A stretch of 64,000 nucleotides of DNA, from assembly GCA_900542825.1 (NCBI GenBank), contig UQOY01000002.1, positions 62,001-126,000 of the forward strand, given 5' to 3'. Positions 7,925-15,839 of this stretch are shown here, piece after piece. The position numbers and the translations under genes were made by a program. The DNA is from an uncultured Collinsella sp. (GTDB lineage: Bacteria; Actinomycetota; Coriobacteriia; Coriobacteriales; Coriobacteriaceae). Every line of letters begins with the position of its first letter. Within the stretch, counting starts at the first letter, position 1. The notes beneath the pieces were generated by a model that saw only the letters and a list, made by a program, of their open reading frames with translations, did not search any database and was not told the origin of the DNA.

Positions 7925-8974
7925 ATGGACGAACTGGTAAACCGTGGAGAATCGGCAATCGTGCCAGAAGTTTTTTACAAGCAGGTTTCCTCGATTCTCA
8001 ACGCCGCTCGCGACAAGGCCTATACCGCCGTTAACTTTGCGATGGTTGAGGCGTATTGGGAGATCGGCAAGAGCATTGTTGATGAGCAGGGCGGAGAGGA
8101 GCGCGCCAAGTACGGCGATGCACTGATCGACGAACTTGCCGTTAGATTGACTAAGGATTTTGGCAGAGGCTTCAACGCCAGAAGCTTAAGATACATGCGT
8201 CAGTTTTATCTTGCGTTCCCAATTCGGAACGCGCTGCGTTCCGAATTGAATTGGACACATTACCGCAGGTTATCGCGTATAACCGACCCTGATGCTCGAA
8301 CATGGTACATGAACGAATGCGCCGATTCTCGCTGGAGCACGCGTCAGCTCGAACGCCAGATCAACACCATGTTCCGCGAGCGCCTGCTTGCCAGCAAGGA
8401 CAAGGAGGCCGTCACCCAGGAAATCCAAAAGAGCGCCCCGGCTCGTCGCCCCGAGGATATCATCCGTGACCCATATGTACTGGAGTTTTTAGGTTTCTCG
8501 GACGATACTGCGTTTCGCGAGAGCGATCTAGAGCAGGCGCTCATCACGCATCTTCAGAAGTTCCTGCTGGAGCTTGGCCGTGGTTTCGCTTTCGAGGCGC
8601 GCCAAAAGCGCATCACCTTTGATGGGCGCCATTTCTATATTGACCTTGTGTTTTACAACTATCTGATGCGCTGCTTCGTGCTCATCGACCTTAAGACCGA
8701 TGACCTTACGCATCAGGACCTGGGCCAGATGCAAATGTACGTGAACTACTACACGCGCGAGCTCATGAACGAAGGCGACAATCCGCCTATAGGCATCGTG
8801 CTCTGCGCGGACAAAAGCGACTCGATTGTCGAGTACACGCTGCCCGAAGACAACGACCAAGTGTTTGCCGCCAAATACTTGCCGTATCTTCCAAGCAAGG
8901 AAGAGCTGGCGCGCGAGCTGAGTGCCGAGTACCGCGCCATCAACGAAGCGACTAATGGCGAAGCGCAAGGGTAG
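7925..8974 (+). CDS. YhcG-type protein: DUF1016 N-terminal domain plus PDDEXK nuclease
   Basis: 349 residues from ATG 7925, with a GTG one codon earlier as an alternative. Residues ~15-180 match the DUF1016 helical domain: a conserved WEIGKSIVDEQ, FNARSLRYMRQFYLAFP and WTHYRRLSRI. Residues ~190-330 form a PD-(D/E)XK fold, with FYIDLVFYNYLMRCFVLIDLKT carrying the Asp and the D-x-K catalytic pair and QMQMYVNYYTRE behind it. Such proteins are widespread, often horizontally transferred, and frequent near defence or restriction genes. The nuclease call is from motifs; the target is unknown. It stands alone, followed by an ADP-ribosylglycohydrolase gene. Confidence 0.9.
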   Translation: MDELVNRGESAIVPEVFYKQVSSILNAARDKAYTAVNFAMVEAYWEIGKSIVDEQGGEERAKYGDALIDELAVRLTKDFGRGFNARSLRYMRQFYLAFPIRNALRSELNWTHYRRLSRITDPDARTWYMNECADSRWSTRQLERQINTMFRERLLASKDKEAVTQEIQKSAPARRPEDIIRDPYVLEFLGFSDDTAFRESDLEQALITHLQKFLLELGRGFAFEARQKRITFDGRHFYIDLVFYNYLMRCFVLIDLKTDDLTHQDLGQMQMYVNYYTRELMNEGDNPPIGIVLCADKSDSIVEYTLPEDNDQVFAAKYLPYLPSKEELARELSAEYRAINEATNGEAQG

Positions 8975-9037
8975 CAGCACGTTGCGACCGATACCCCCGA
9001 CGGCGTTTCATATCCCCCGACATAAGAGGAGCGCTCC

Positions 9038-9826
9038 ATGACAGACAGACCGAAAACGACACTGCGCGACTGCATCTATGGGCTTGCCGTCGGTGACGCG
9101 CTGGGCGTTCCTTACGAGTTTAGGCCCCGCGGCACGTTCAAATGCACGGACATGATCGGCTACGGCACGCATGGGCAGCCCGACGGCACCTGGAGCGACG
9201 ACACGTCCATGACGCTTGCTACCTGTGACTCGATTAGGGAGCTCGGGCACATCGACACCGCGGACATGCGCGACAAGTTCGTCGGCTGGATTGCCCGTGA
9301 CGAGTATACAATCGACGGCGTTTTCGATTATGGCGGCACGACCGCCCGCGCCCTGCACACCGGCAAAGGCGGCTCCGGCGAACGCGACAACGGCAACGGT
9401 TCACTCATGCGCATCGCGCCCCTGGCGTTTGTCGACGCGACTGACGACGAGATCTGCGAGGTCTCCGCGATAACGCACGCCCACAGAACGTCGACCGATG
9501 CATGCGTCATATTTGTCGAGCTGATGAGGGGCGTGATGAACGACGCGCTCCCCTCGTGGGCGCTGCAGCTGAAAGGCGTACCTGAACAGGAGATTAGGTC
9601 AGGCGGCTTCGTACGTGACACCCTTAAGGCAGCCATCTGGTCCTTCGTCAACACTAACAGCTACGAAGATTGCGTGCTTGCCGCCGTCAACCTAGGCGAC
9701 GACACCGACACCACCGCAGCCGTCGCCGGCGCCCTCGCAGGCACGGCATACGGTATCGACGCAATTCCGCAGGAATGGATCGATGCTCTACGAGGGAAGG
9801 ATCTGATTGAGAGCTGCCTGTTTTAG
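9038..9826 (+). CDS. ADP-ribosylglycohydrolase family protein (DraG/ARH-like)
   Basis: 262 residues. This family removes ADP-ribose from proteins, nucleic acids or small molecules using two Mg ions. The N-terminal GLAVGDALGVPYEF (GDxxG motif), WSDDTSMTL near residue 50 (metal-binding DDT) and the C-terminal GDDTDTTAAVAGALAGTAYG (DDTD) are all present, so the active site looks intact. A conserved NGSLMRIAPLAF lies between. RBS GAGGAGCG precedes the ATG. A small gene follows 32 bp later in the same direction. Whether it reverses a toxin or regulates an endogenous enzyme cannot be told; no ADP-ribosyltransferase is seen within the window. Confidence 0.9.
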   Translation: MTDRPKTTLRDCIYGLAVGDALGVPYEFRPRGTFKCTDMIGYGTHGQPDGTWSDDTSMTLATCDSIRELGHIDTADMRDKFVGWIARDEYTIDGVFDYGGTTARALHTGKGGSGERDNGNGSLMRIAPLAFVDATDDEICEVSAITHAHRTSTDACVIFVELMRGVMNDALPSWALQLKGVPEQEIRSGGFVRDTLKAAIWSFVNTNSYEDCVLAAVNLGDDTDTTAAVAGALAGTAYGIDAIPQEWIDALRGKDLIESCLF

Positions 9827-9858
9827 GGCGCCATACAAGAAATAAGGCCGGAGGCACC

Positions 9859-10080
9859 ATGGAGAGGAAGATCGCGAATATCGATGAGTTCGAAATGGAC
9901 GGAAACGAGACCCCGATACTCCCAACGGAACTGAGGGAGGAAGAAAACCTTTACGTCCTCCCCGACGGGCGTTACCTCCCCTGCGGGGTCTACAGGACCG
10001 GAGATGGTGGTTCGATCATTTATGAGCCATCCGAACTAAGCTTCTTCGGGCAGATGCTTGCTCAATTCAAAGAGCGCTAG
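9859..10080 (+). CDS. small acidic hypothetical protein after the ADP-ribosylglycohydrolase gene
   Basis: 73 residues beginning MERKIANIDEFEMDGNETP, behind a strong GGAGGCACC ribosome-binding site. It is soluble and acidic, with a central YVLPDGRYLPCGVYRTGDGG stretch suggesting a small beta structure. No family is recognised. The 32-bp spacing and shared direction suggest cotranscription with the ADP-ribosylglycohydrolase, so it may be a partner or substrate of it. That is inference from position. Confidence 0.7.
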   Translation: MERKIANIDEFEMDGNETPILPTELREEENLYVLPDGRYLPCGVYRTGDGGSIIYEPSELSFFGQMLAQFKER

Positions 10081-10085
10081 AGGTT

Positions 10086-10116
10086 TGATTGCCCGTTAGA
10101 CCGACACTGTTCCAAA
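10086..10116. repeat. diverged copy 1 of a ~30-bp dispersed repeat
   Basis: Reads ATTGCCCGTTAGACCGACAC then TGTTCCAAA. It matches the copies at 10961-10991 and 11028-11057 at roughly 24 of 29 positions, in the same orientation. The three copies bracket degenerate sequence, which suggests leftover ends of a mobile element. Confidence 0.5.
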
Positions 10117-10191
10117 CCATGGGATGGGCAGGATGTCTCCCACGGCATTGCCCGGAACCTCTACGCGATCTGGCGGGAATATAAGCAGTAA
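10117..10191 (+). pseudogene. C-terminal fragment of an unidentified gene
   Basis: The frame reads PWDGQDVSHGIARNLYAIWREYKQ and then a stop. It begins directly at the edge of repeat copy 1 and has no start codon. The composition is protein-like and a hairpin follows 23 bp after the stop. It looks like the tail of a gene whose front was removed by the element represented by the repeat. The parent family is not recognised. Confidence 0.4.
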
Positions 10192-10213
10192 CGGATAGCG
10201 AAGGGAGTCATGA

Positions 10214-10239
10214 AAAGGGCCGGTTGCAGCCGGCCCTTT
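10214..10239. terminator. symmetric hairpin after the gene fragment
   Basis: Arms AAAGGGCCGG and CCGGCCCTTT around TTGCAG. The T-run is short on both strands. It plausibly was the terminator of the truncated gene at 10117-10191. Confidence 0.45.
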
Positions 10240-10380
10240 AGACGATAATACCTGCGTTGCCCGCGCTTCCGAAGTGTGACTAGCTGAGGAGCGGGTTCCG
10301 CGGCACAACCTGATTTTACCCAGCGGGAAGGCTCTTTTACAGCCGTTCCACTGTTTATTTACATCTACCAACATCGGGAT

Positions 10381-10431
10381 AAAAAAGCCGGAGGGTTAGA
10401 TGTAGACTTGAAAATCTTGGCTCCTCCGGCT
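10381..10431 (-). terminator. leftward intrinsic terminator
   Basis: Stem AGCCGGAGG/CCTCCGGCT closed over a long loop, followed on the minus strand by TTTTTT. It faces the remnant gene at 10591-10959 and probably terminated it. From 10240 to 10380 and from 10432 to 10590 I see nothing else supportable. Confidence 0.6.
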
Positions 10432-10590
10432 CGGTCTCAGCCTAGCACATTGGGACGAACTAAACGGCAGGCGCGCATCTCGGGGATACACACGCAGGCG
10501 CTAACAAGAGTAATAAGTTGCCTCAAGATACGGACCATCTCACAGATAGGTCACCGATGAGTTTGCTATACCGTAGCACCCAACAATTCC

Positions 10591-10959
10591 TCATTCGCAA
10601 CAATATCCTGCCGCGACATTGAAAACTCCTGCACGGCCCGCTCGCCCTAAGGAGCAAACCCAACGGTTGACGCCGAGGTCCTCCCAGCTCGCGCAGACGT
10701 AGTCGTATTTTTCGAGCTCTACGCCATCGTCGTCAATCCATGCGGGCTTGAACTCATGCACAAGCTCATTCGGGACTGCCCAGCCAAACATATCCCAACA
10801 GTGCTTGCCTCGGATAATCGTCTGATCAACATCGGCCGTATCGAAGAAGAAGCGCTTCCCGCTACGCTCAAGCTGAGCATTGACCAGGTCAACGGAATCG
10901 ATTATGTATTCGCTAAACCCATCGTATCGCTCCCGGCTCTCTTTGGACCTACATTCAGT
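10591..10959 (-). pseudogene. remnant encoding the C-terminal part of an unidentified protein
   Basis: One open minus-strand frame of about 122 codons reads like a real protein: RYDGFSEYIIDSVDLVN, then FFFDTADVDQTIIRGKHC, WDMFGWAVPNELVHEF and KPAWIDDDGVELEKYDYVC. Upstream it is closed by a stop at 10960-10962. No ATG, GTG or TTG occurs before an internal Met halfway along. The 5' end therefore seems lost, and repeat copy 2 sits exactly there. I do not recognise the family. A short functional protein from the internal Met (66 residues) is possible but less likely. Confidence 0.5.
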
Positions 10960-10960
10960 T

Positions 10961-11057
10961 TAATTACCGGTTAGATTGACACTGATCCAAAGCCCGCCGC
11001 GATTAAACCGCTTGTATGCATCGGCTAAATTACCAGCTAGATCGACACTGATCCAAA
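10961..11057. repeat. diverged copies 2 and 3 of the ~30-bp dispersed repeat
   Basis: Copies at 10961-10991 and 11028-11057 are direct repeats sharing AATTACC, TAGAT and GACACTGATCCAAA. The first abuts the broken 5' end of the remnant at 10591-10959. On the minus strand each begins TTTGGATCAGTGTC, a layout like the terminal repeats of a transposable element. No transposase gene is present. Identification as IS ends is inference. Confidence 0.5.
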
Positions 11058-11094
11058 ACTTGATAAGGTTGCCAGCGTAAGGGAAAATAGAAAT

Positions 11095-11163
11095 CGCGGA
11101 AAGTAGCACAGTACGAGGAGTGCCCTTGATCGAGGAGACGTAGGTGCAAATCCTACCGCCGCG
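11095..11163 (+). other. possible degenerate tRNA-like sequence (T-arm visible)
   Basis: GTAGG-TGCAAAT-CCTAC at 11140-11156 is a 5-bp stem with a 7-base loop like a tRNA T-arm, though with G in place of the second T. The following CGCCGCG pairs with CGCGG at 11095-11099 at five of seven acceptor positions. The D and anticodon arms do not fold convincingly. It could be a decayed tRNA, an old integration site, or chance. Confidence 0.2.
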
Positions 11164-11164
11164 C

Positions 11165-11189
11165 AAGCCGTCCTTCGGGGCGGCTTTTT
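11165..11189 (+). terminator. rightward hairpin with T-run
   Basis: AAGCCGTCC-TTC-GGGGCGGCTT followed by TTTTA, a typical intrinsic terminator directly after the tRNA-like sequence. It supports the idea that something was once transcribed rightward here. Confidence 0.55.
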
Positions 11190-11209
11190 ATGCCAACAGG
11201 AGGCGGCGG

Positions 11210-11289
11210 ATGCCCCTCGAAAAACCCGCAGTGGTCGCCGTCGACCCCGCGGAGAGCGCCAAGCGGGACGAGCTCACCGCTGGCCACGC
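11210..11289 (+). pseudogene. gene start truncated by the far end of the CRISPR array
   Basis: A strong ribosome-binding site (AGGAGGCGGCGG) precedes ATG 11210. The frame reads MPLEKPAVVAVDPAESAKRD then ELTAG and runs straight into the last (leader-distal) CRISPR repeat. The visible ~27 codons have normal codon composition. I read it as the 5' end of a gene cut off at the array boundary. The product is not recognised. Confidence 0.4.
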
Positions 11290-14200
11290 GAGATCATCCC
11301 CGCATGTGCGGGGAACAGGGCGAGATGCACACGGCCGTGTGGCAGCGCTTGGAATCACCCCCCCCCGCGGGGAACAGTCGACCCAGGTGGAGACGGACAG
11401 GTTGTACTTGGAATCATCCCCGCGTGTGCGGGGAGCAGCAATCTTGGTAAACGTATCGTCAATCTTTTCCGGGATCATCCCCGCGCGTGCGGGGAGCAGC
11501 TTGTCTGCTGCAGAATCGTCACGAAGGGCGAGGGATCATCCCCGCGTATGCGGGGAGCAGTGTGCCGCGGTCTGTGCCGTGCCGTCCGGGTGGGGATCAT
11601 CCCCGCGTGTGCGGGGAGCAGGTATAAGAGCCGTAATCAACGAGGACGGATACGGGATCATCCCCGCGTGTGCGAGGAGCAGCTTATCAAGTCCAAGGTC
11701 AACGCCGGAAACCAGGGATCATCCCCGCGTGTGCGGGGAGCAGCTCTTCGAGCCTTGTTTTGGAGTCTTGGGCGTGGGATCATCCCCGCGTGTGCGGGGA
11801 GCAGCGTGAATGTCGTAGAGCCTGCTGCGGAGCAGGGGGGATCATCCCCGCGCGTGCGGGGAGCAGTGATGCCAAGCTCGTCGGCCATCTGCTGGAACGG
11901 GATCATCCCCGCGTGTGCGGGGAGCAGTGGAAGCCCAACCCTTGGATGACGACGCCGCAGGGATCATCCCCGCGTGTGCGGGGAGCAGAAAATCAACGAG
12001 CAGCGCTCTAAGCTCAAGCAGGGATCATCCCCGCGTGTGCGGGGAGCAGTGCTGAATCTGACCCTCGATGATGAGGGCCTTGGGATCATCCCCGCGTGTG
12101 CGGGGAGCAGCCGACTATTGGTATCTTGCATGTCCCATACCTGGGGTCATCCCCGCGTGTGCGGGGAGCAGGCTTTCTCTTTCCTTGCCTAATAGTATAT
12201 ATAGGGATCATCCCCGCGTGTGCGGGGAGCAGTCAGCATGTGCGACAGGGGGTCCGTGGTCAGCGGGATCATCCCCGCGTGTGCGGGGAGCAGCAGCTCG
12301 ACCGCTGCGAGCGCGGCACCAACAGGGGATCATCCCCGCGTGTGCGGGGAGCAGGCCATGGCACCGGAGACGATAAAACCGAATCCGGGATCATCCCCGC
12401 GTGTGCGGGGAGCAGGTTACGTGGCTTCAGGAGAATTTCCCGACGATGGGATCATCCCCGCGTGTGCGGGGAGCAGCTGAGGCCGAAGTCGAATATCCTG
12501 ACCACGGCGGGATCATCCCCGCGTGTGCGGGGAGCAGTAGCCTACGAAACCGGAGCCGTCGGCATATTCGGGATCATCCCCGCGTGTGCGGGGAGCAGCT
12601 TCATAAGATAATCCATGATACGTACTTCTTGGGATCATCCCCGCGCGTGCGGGGAGCAGTCGACGGTGCTCCACGTCTTAGAATTGTTCAAGGGATCATC
12701 CCCGCGCGTGCGGGGAGCAGCGCCCAATACATCTGTCGCGCGTGCCGCGAGGGGGATCATCCCCGCGCGTGCGGGGAGCAGCTGCCTTACCAGATGCGCG
12801 CGGCCACCTCGCTGGGATCATCCCCGCGCGTGCGGGGAGCAGGGAAGCCCGTCGGCACTTCGAAGAATGTCCATGGGATCATCCCCGCGCGTGCGGGGAG
12901 CAGAGCCCCGCGATGAGGACGGTCGAGACGATGGCGGGATCATCCCCGCGCGTGCGGGGAGCAGCTCCTGCCCTGCTCCCGTGAGGGCACAGACCTGGGA
13001 TCATCCCCGCGCGTGCGGGGAGCAGTCCCGTGACCGTCGACTACACCAAGGGCGAGGGGGATCATCCCCGCGCGTGCGGGGAGCAGTCCGCTTTGACGGA
13101 AAGAAGTGTGACGAGTCCGGGATCATCCCCGCGCGTGCGGGGAGCAGTGATTGAGCTTTGTCGGCGGGGTGTGCAAGTTGGGATCATCCCCGCGCGTGCG
13201 GGGAGCAGCCGACCGTCTTGAACGGCAGTCGACCAGCCTTGGGATCATCCCCGCGCGTGCGGGGAGCAGCAATTACACCTTGGACAACGGCCATCCCGCC
13301 GGGGATCATCCCCGCGCGTGCGGGGAGCAGCCGCCGACGGCACCCAGAAAGGGGCAACGAATGGGATCATCCCCGCGCGTGCGGGGAGCAGCCTCGGATG
13401 TTCGACCCGCCCGGGATACCGACGGGATCATCCCCGCGCGTGCGGGGAGCAGGTGCATTAAAAACGTGAACGTTAACGATTGTAGGGATCATCCCCGCGC
13501 GTGCGGGGAGCAGTGGTTACGATGGTTTTTGTTAGCGCAGCGCATGGGATCATCCCCGCGCGTGCGGGGAGCAGGCCAATCTACGGGTACCCAAAAAACC
13601 CCAAACGGGATCATCCCCGCGCGTGCGGGGAGCAGTGGGCGGAAAAATATCCGCCCTTTCTTTTTTCGGGATCATCCCCGCGCGTGCGGGGAGCAGTTTT
13701 GCGCCGTCGTGTTCGCGGATTGCTGGTCGGGATCATCCCCGCGCGTGCGGGGAGCAGCTGACCTTGCCCGTCTCGTAGTTGGTATCCAGGGGATCATCCC
13801 CGCGCGTGCGGGGAGCAGCCACGATATCGAGCGGCACGGGATACTCTGTCGGGATCATCCCCGCGCGTGCGGGGAGCAGGGGTCGCTTCTCTTCCCGCGC
13901 TTCGCTATCTAGGGATCATCCCCGCGCGTGCGGGGAGCAGAGGTGATTACCGTTCATCGCATACGATGCGCTGGGATCATCCCCGCGCGTGCGGGGAGCA
14001 GGTATCAGCCCTCCACTTCTGCCACTCGCACGAGGGATCATCCCCGCGCGTGCGGGGAGCAGTAAAGCTATGCAGCGAGCTTACAAAGACCATCGGGATC
14101 ATCCCCGCGCGTGCGGGGAGCAGCCCCTTTTCCATGGAAAAATCAACGCGCAAGCGGGATCATCCCCGCGCGTGCGGGGAGCAGCGTGTTGTTCCGTGTT

Positions 14201-14916
14201 GTGTGTGTTGTGCCTAGGGATCATCCCCGCGCGTGCGGGGAGCAGGAGACTATCCGTCTTTCATGGTCAACCCTAAAGGGATCATCCCCGCGCGTGCGGG
14301 GAGCAGATATGCCATCGCCAAAGTAGACCCAGAAGACCGGGATCATCCCCGCGCGTGCGGGGAGCAGCTGCTGCGCGAGGGCGGCGAGCTGTCGCTCAAG
14401 GGATCATCCCCGCGCGTGCGGGGAGCAGGCATCCGATGAAGGCCGTCCGCTCCAGCCTGTAGGATCATCCCCGCGCGTGCGGGGAGCAGGGCGACACGCA
14501 TACCGCCGTGTGGTGCTTCTCGGGATCATCCCCGCGCGTGCGGGGAGCAGCCGGACGTCTGCAATCTCGGCGACTTCGTCTCGGGATCATCCCCGCGCGT
14601 GCGGGGAGCAGGCGCCCTCCTGCGCGCGGGAGTCCACGCGCTCGGGATCATCCCCGCGCGTGCGGGGAGCAGGTCGAGCTGCTTGAATCGGCGAAATACG
14701 TGAAGGGATCATCCCCGCGCGTGCGGGGAGCAGATCGTCCAGAAATTCTCCCCGTCATACGTCTCGGGATCATCCCCGCGCGTGCGGGGAGCAGGTGCCA
14801 TCCGAAGAACAGGCCGCATTCGAGGCGGGATCATCCCCGCGCGTGCGGGGAGCAGGTTTGTTGCGCTTCAAAGCATCATCCAGATCCGGGATCATCCCCG
14901 CGCGTGCGGGGAGCAG
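11290..14916 (-). CRISPR. type I-E CRISPR array, 60 repeats and 59 spacers
   Basis: Repeats are 29 bp and spacers 32 bp (one 33, at the R9/R10 interval), giving a 61-bp period. In transcript orientation the repeat starts CTGCTCCCCGC and ends GCGGGGATGATCCC, a typical I-E form with a 6-bp stem. The array is read leftward because the cas operon and cas2 lie at its right end. Repeats from 12631 rightward (leader side) have loop ACGC; most repeats to the left have ACAC, with exceptions at 11471 and 11838. The two leader-distal repeats (11290 and ~11350) are degenerate. Variant repeats occur at 11532, 11654, 12143 and 14461. Many spacers translate without stops, as expected of phage coding DNA. 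I noticed no spacer matching the rest of this window. Confidence 0.98.
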
Positions 14917-14942
14917 ACTTAAAAATCCCAGCTAAAAACACC
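14917..14942 (-). promoter_or_regulatory. very short CRISPR leader between cas2 and the array
   Basis: Only 26 bp separate the cas2 stop from the first repeat. In transcript direction it reads GGTGTTTTTAGCTGG then GATTTTTAAGT, AT-rich as leaders usually are. Any leader promoter or integration signal longer than this must lie inside the end of cas2, or the array is read through from the cas operon. Confidence 0.6.
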
Positions 14943-15836
14943 CTATCCCTTTGATTTGGGCCCCATTTTAATCAGTTTTCTAAACAAGCTCAAGGTCGCC
15001 TCGCAATCAGGCTCGGCACGATGAGGTATTTGATTGTCAAGGTTCAAAAGGCCGAGCAGGGTCTTCAAGCGATAGTTCGGCGCATCGGGCATCTTCTTCT
15101 TTGCCAGTGTAATGGTGTCGATGCACTCATTGTCAAAATCGTCTAGGTCGCATTCTTCGCACGCTGCCTGCACGAAGCCGGTATCGAACGAAGCGTTATG
15201 CGCAACCACTATGCGGCTCCCGACAAAGGAAAGCAGGCTGCTCACCGCTCGCTCAAGCTCGATCCCCTTTTCGGCAAGCATCTCATCGGTAATGCCTGTT
15301 AGCTCGACTATCTTCTTTGGGATGCCTTTCTCGTATCGAATAAGCTCATGGAACCTGTCCGCCTCAACACCCTGCTCAACTTTGATGGCGGCAATCTCGA
15401 TAATCGCATCTTTGTCTGGGTCCAGCCCCGTGGTCTCAACATCAAGTACAACGTATTCGCGCGGCTCGTCCGTTTCGGCTGCCACGCTCCCGCGACGTGT
15501 CTTCGATCGCATCGCCGCGTAGCTCCAGCCCACTCTCTTCGTGCCAAGGGCCTTCATGCGCGAAGGCGAAGGCCGCATCATCAGCTTGATGCCATCAAAA
15601 TCGATAGGTTCCCACGCGGTGTTGTGCACTCGATAGTTGAGGTGTTGCTCGTTGCGTGCAGAAAAAACCATCGTGGCACGCCCTGTTTTGCATTCTTTGC
15701 AAATACGGCTCCAAAGCTCGTCCCTTACACGCGCGCTCACCCTGCCGACATACACGCCTAGGCTAATCTCCTGCAACCATTTCGTTAGGTCGCCGCGAAG
15801 TGCAAGGGGGCATTTTTCCAAAACAACAACAATCAC
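14943..15836 (-). CDS. cas2: Cas2 fused to a DnaQ-like 3'-5' exonuclease (Cas2-DEDDh)
   Basis: 297 residues from a GTG start 3 bp after cas1. Residues 1-~95 are an I-E type Cas2 (MIVVVLEKCPLALRGDLTKW, GVYVGRVSARVRDELW). A linker follows, then from ~125 a DEDDh exonuclease: YVVLDVETTGLD supplies the first Asp and Glu, AHNASFD the second Asp, and HRAEPDCEAT the His and last Asp. Natural fusions of this type are known in type I-E systems, where the exonuclease trims prespacer overhangs before Cas1-Cas2 integrates them. All five catalytic positions appear present. It is the last cas gene, 26 bp from the array. Confidence 0.95.
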   Translation of the reverse strand: MIVVVLEKCPLALRGDLTKWLQEISLGVYVGRVSARVRDELWSRICKECKTGRATMVFSARNEQHLNYRVHNTAWEPIDFDGIKLMMRPSPSRMKALGTKRVGWSYAAMRSKTRRGSVAAETDEPREYVVLDVETTGLDPDKDAIIEIAAIKVEQGVEADRFHELIRYEKGIPKKIVELTGITDEMLAEKGIELERAVSSLLSFVGSRIVVAHNASFDTGFVQAACEECDLDDFDNECIDTITLAKKKMPDAPNYRLKTLLGLLNLDNQIPHRAEPDCEATLSLFRKLIKMGPKSKG

Positions 15837-15839
15837 CCG

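Noticed and set aside
10096..10374. 92-codon minus-strand frame
   Set aside because: It crosses a terminator hairpin and a plus-strand gene remnant, has no ribosome-binding site and odd composition.
11290..14916. Self-targeting spacers
   Set aside because: Comparing spacers by eye with the rest of the window gave no convincing match. A genome-wide search would still be needed.
11144..14954. Multiple open frames with repeating SSPRVRGA or DHPRACGEQ peptides
   Set aside because: These are translations of CRISPR repeats. The 61-bp period shifts frame at each unit, and the array is clearly non-coding.
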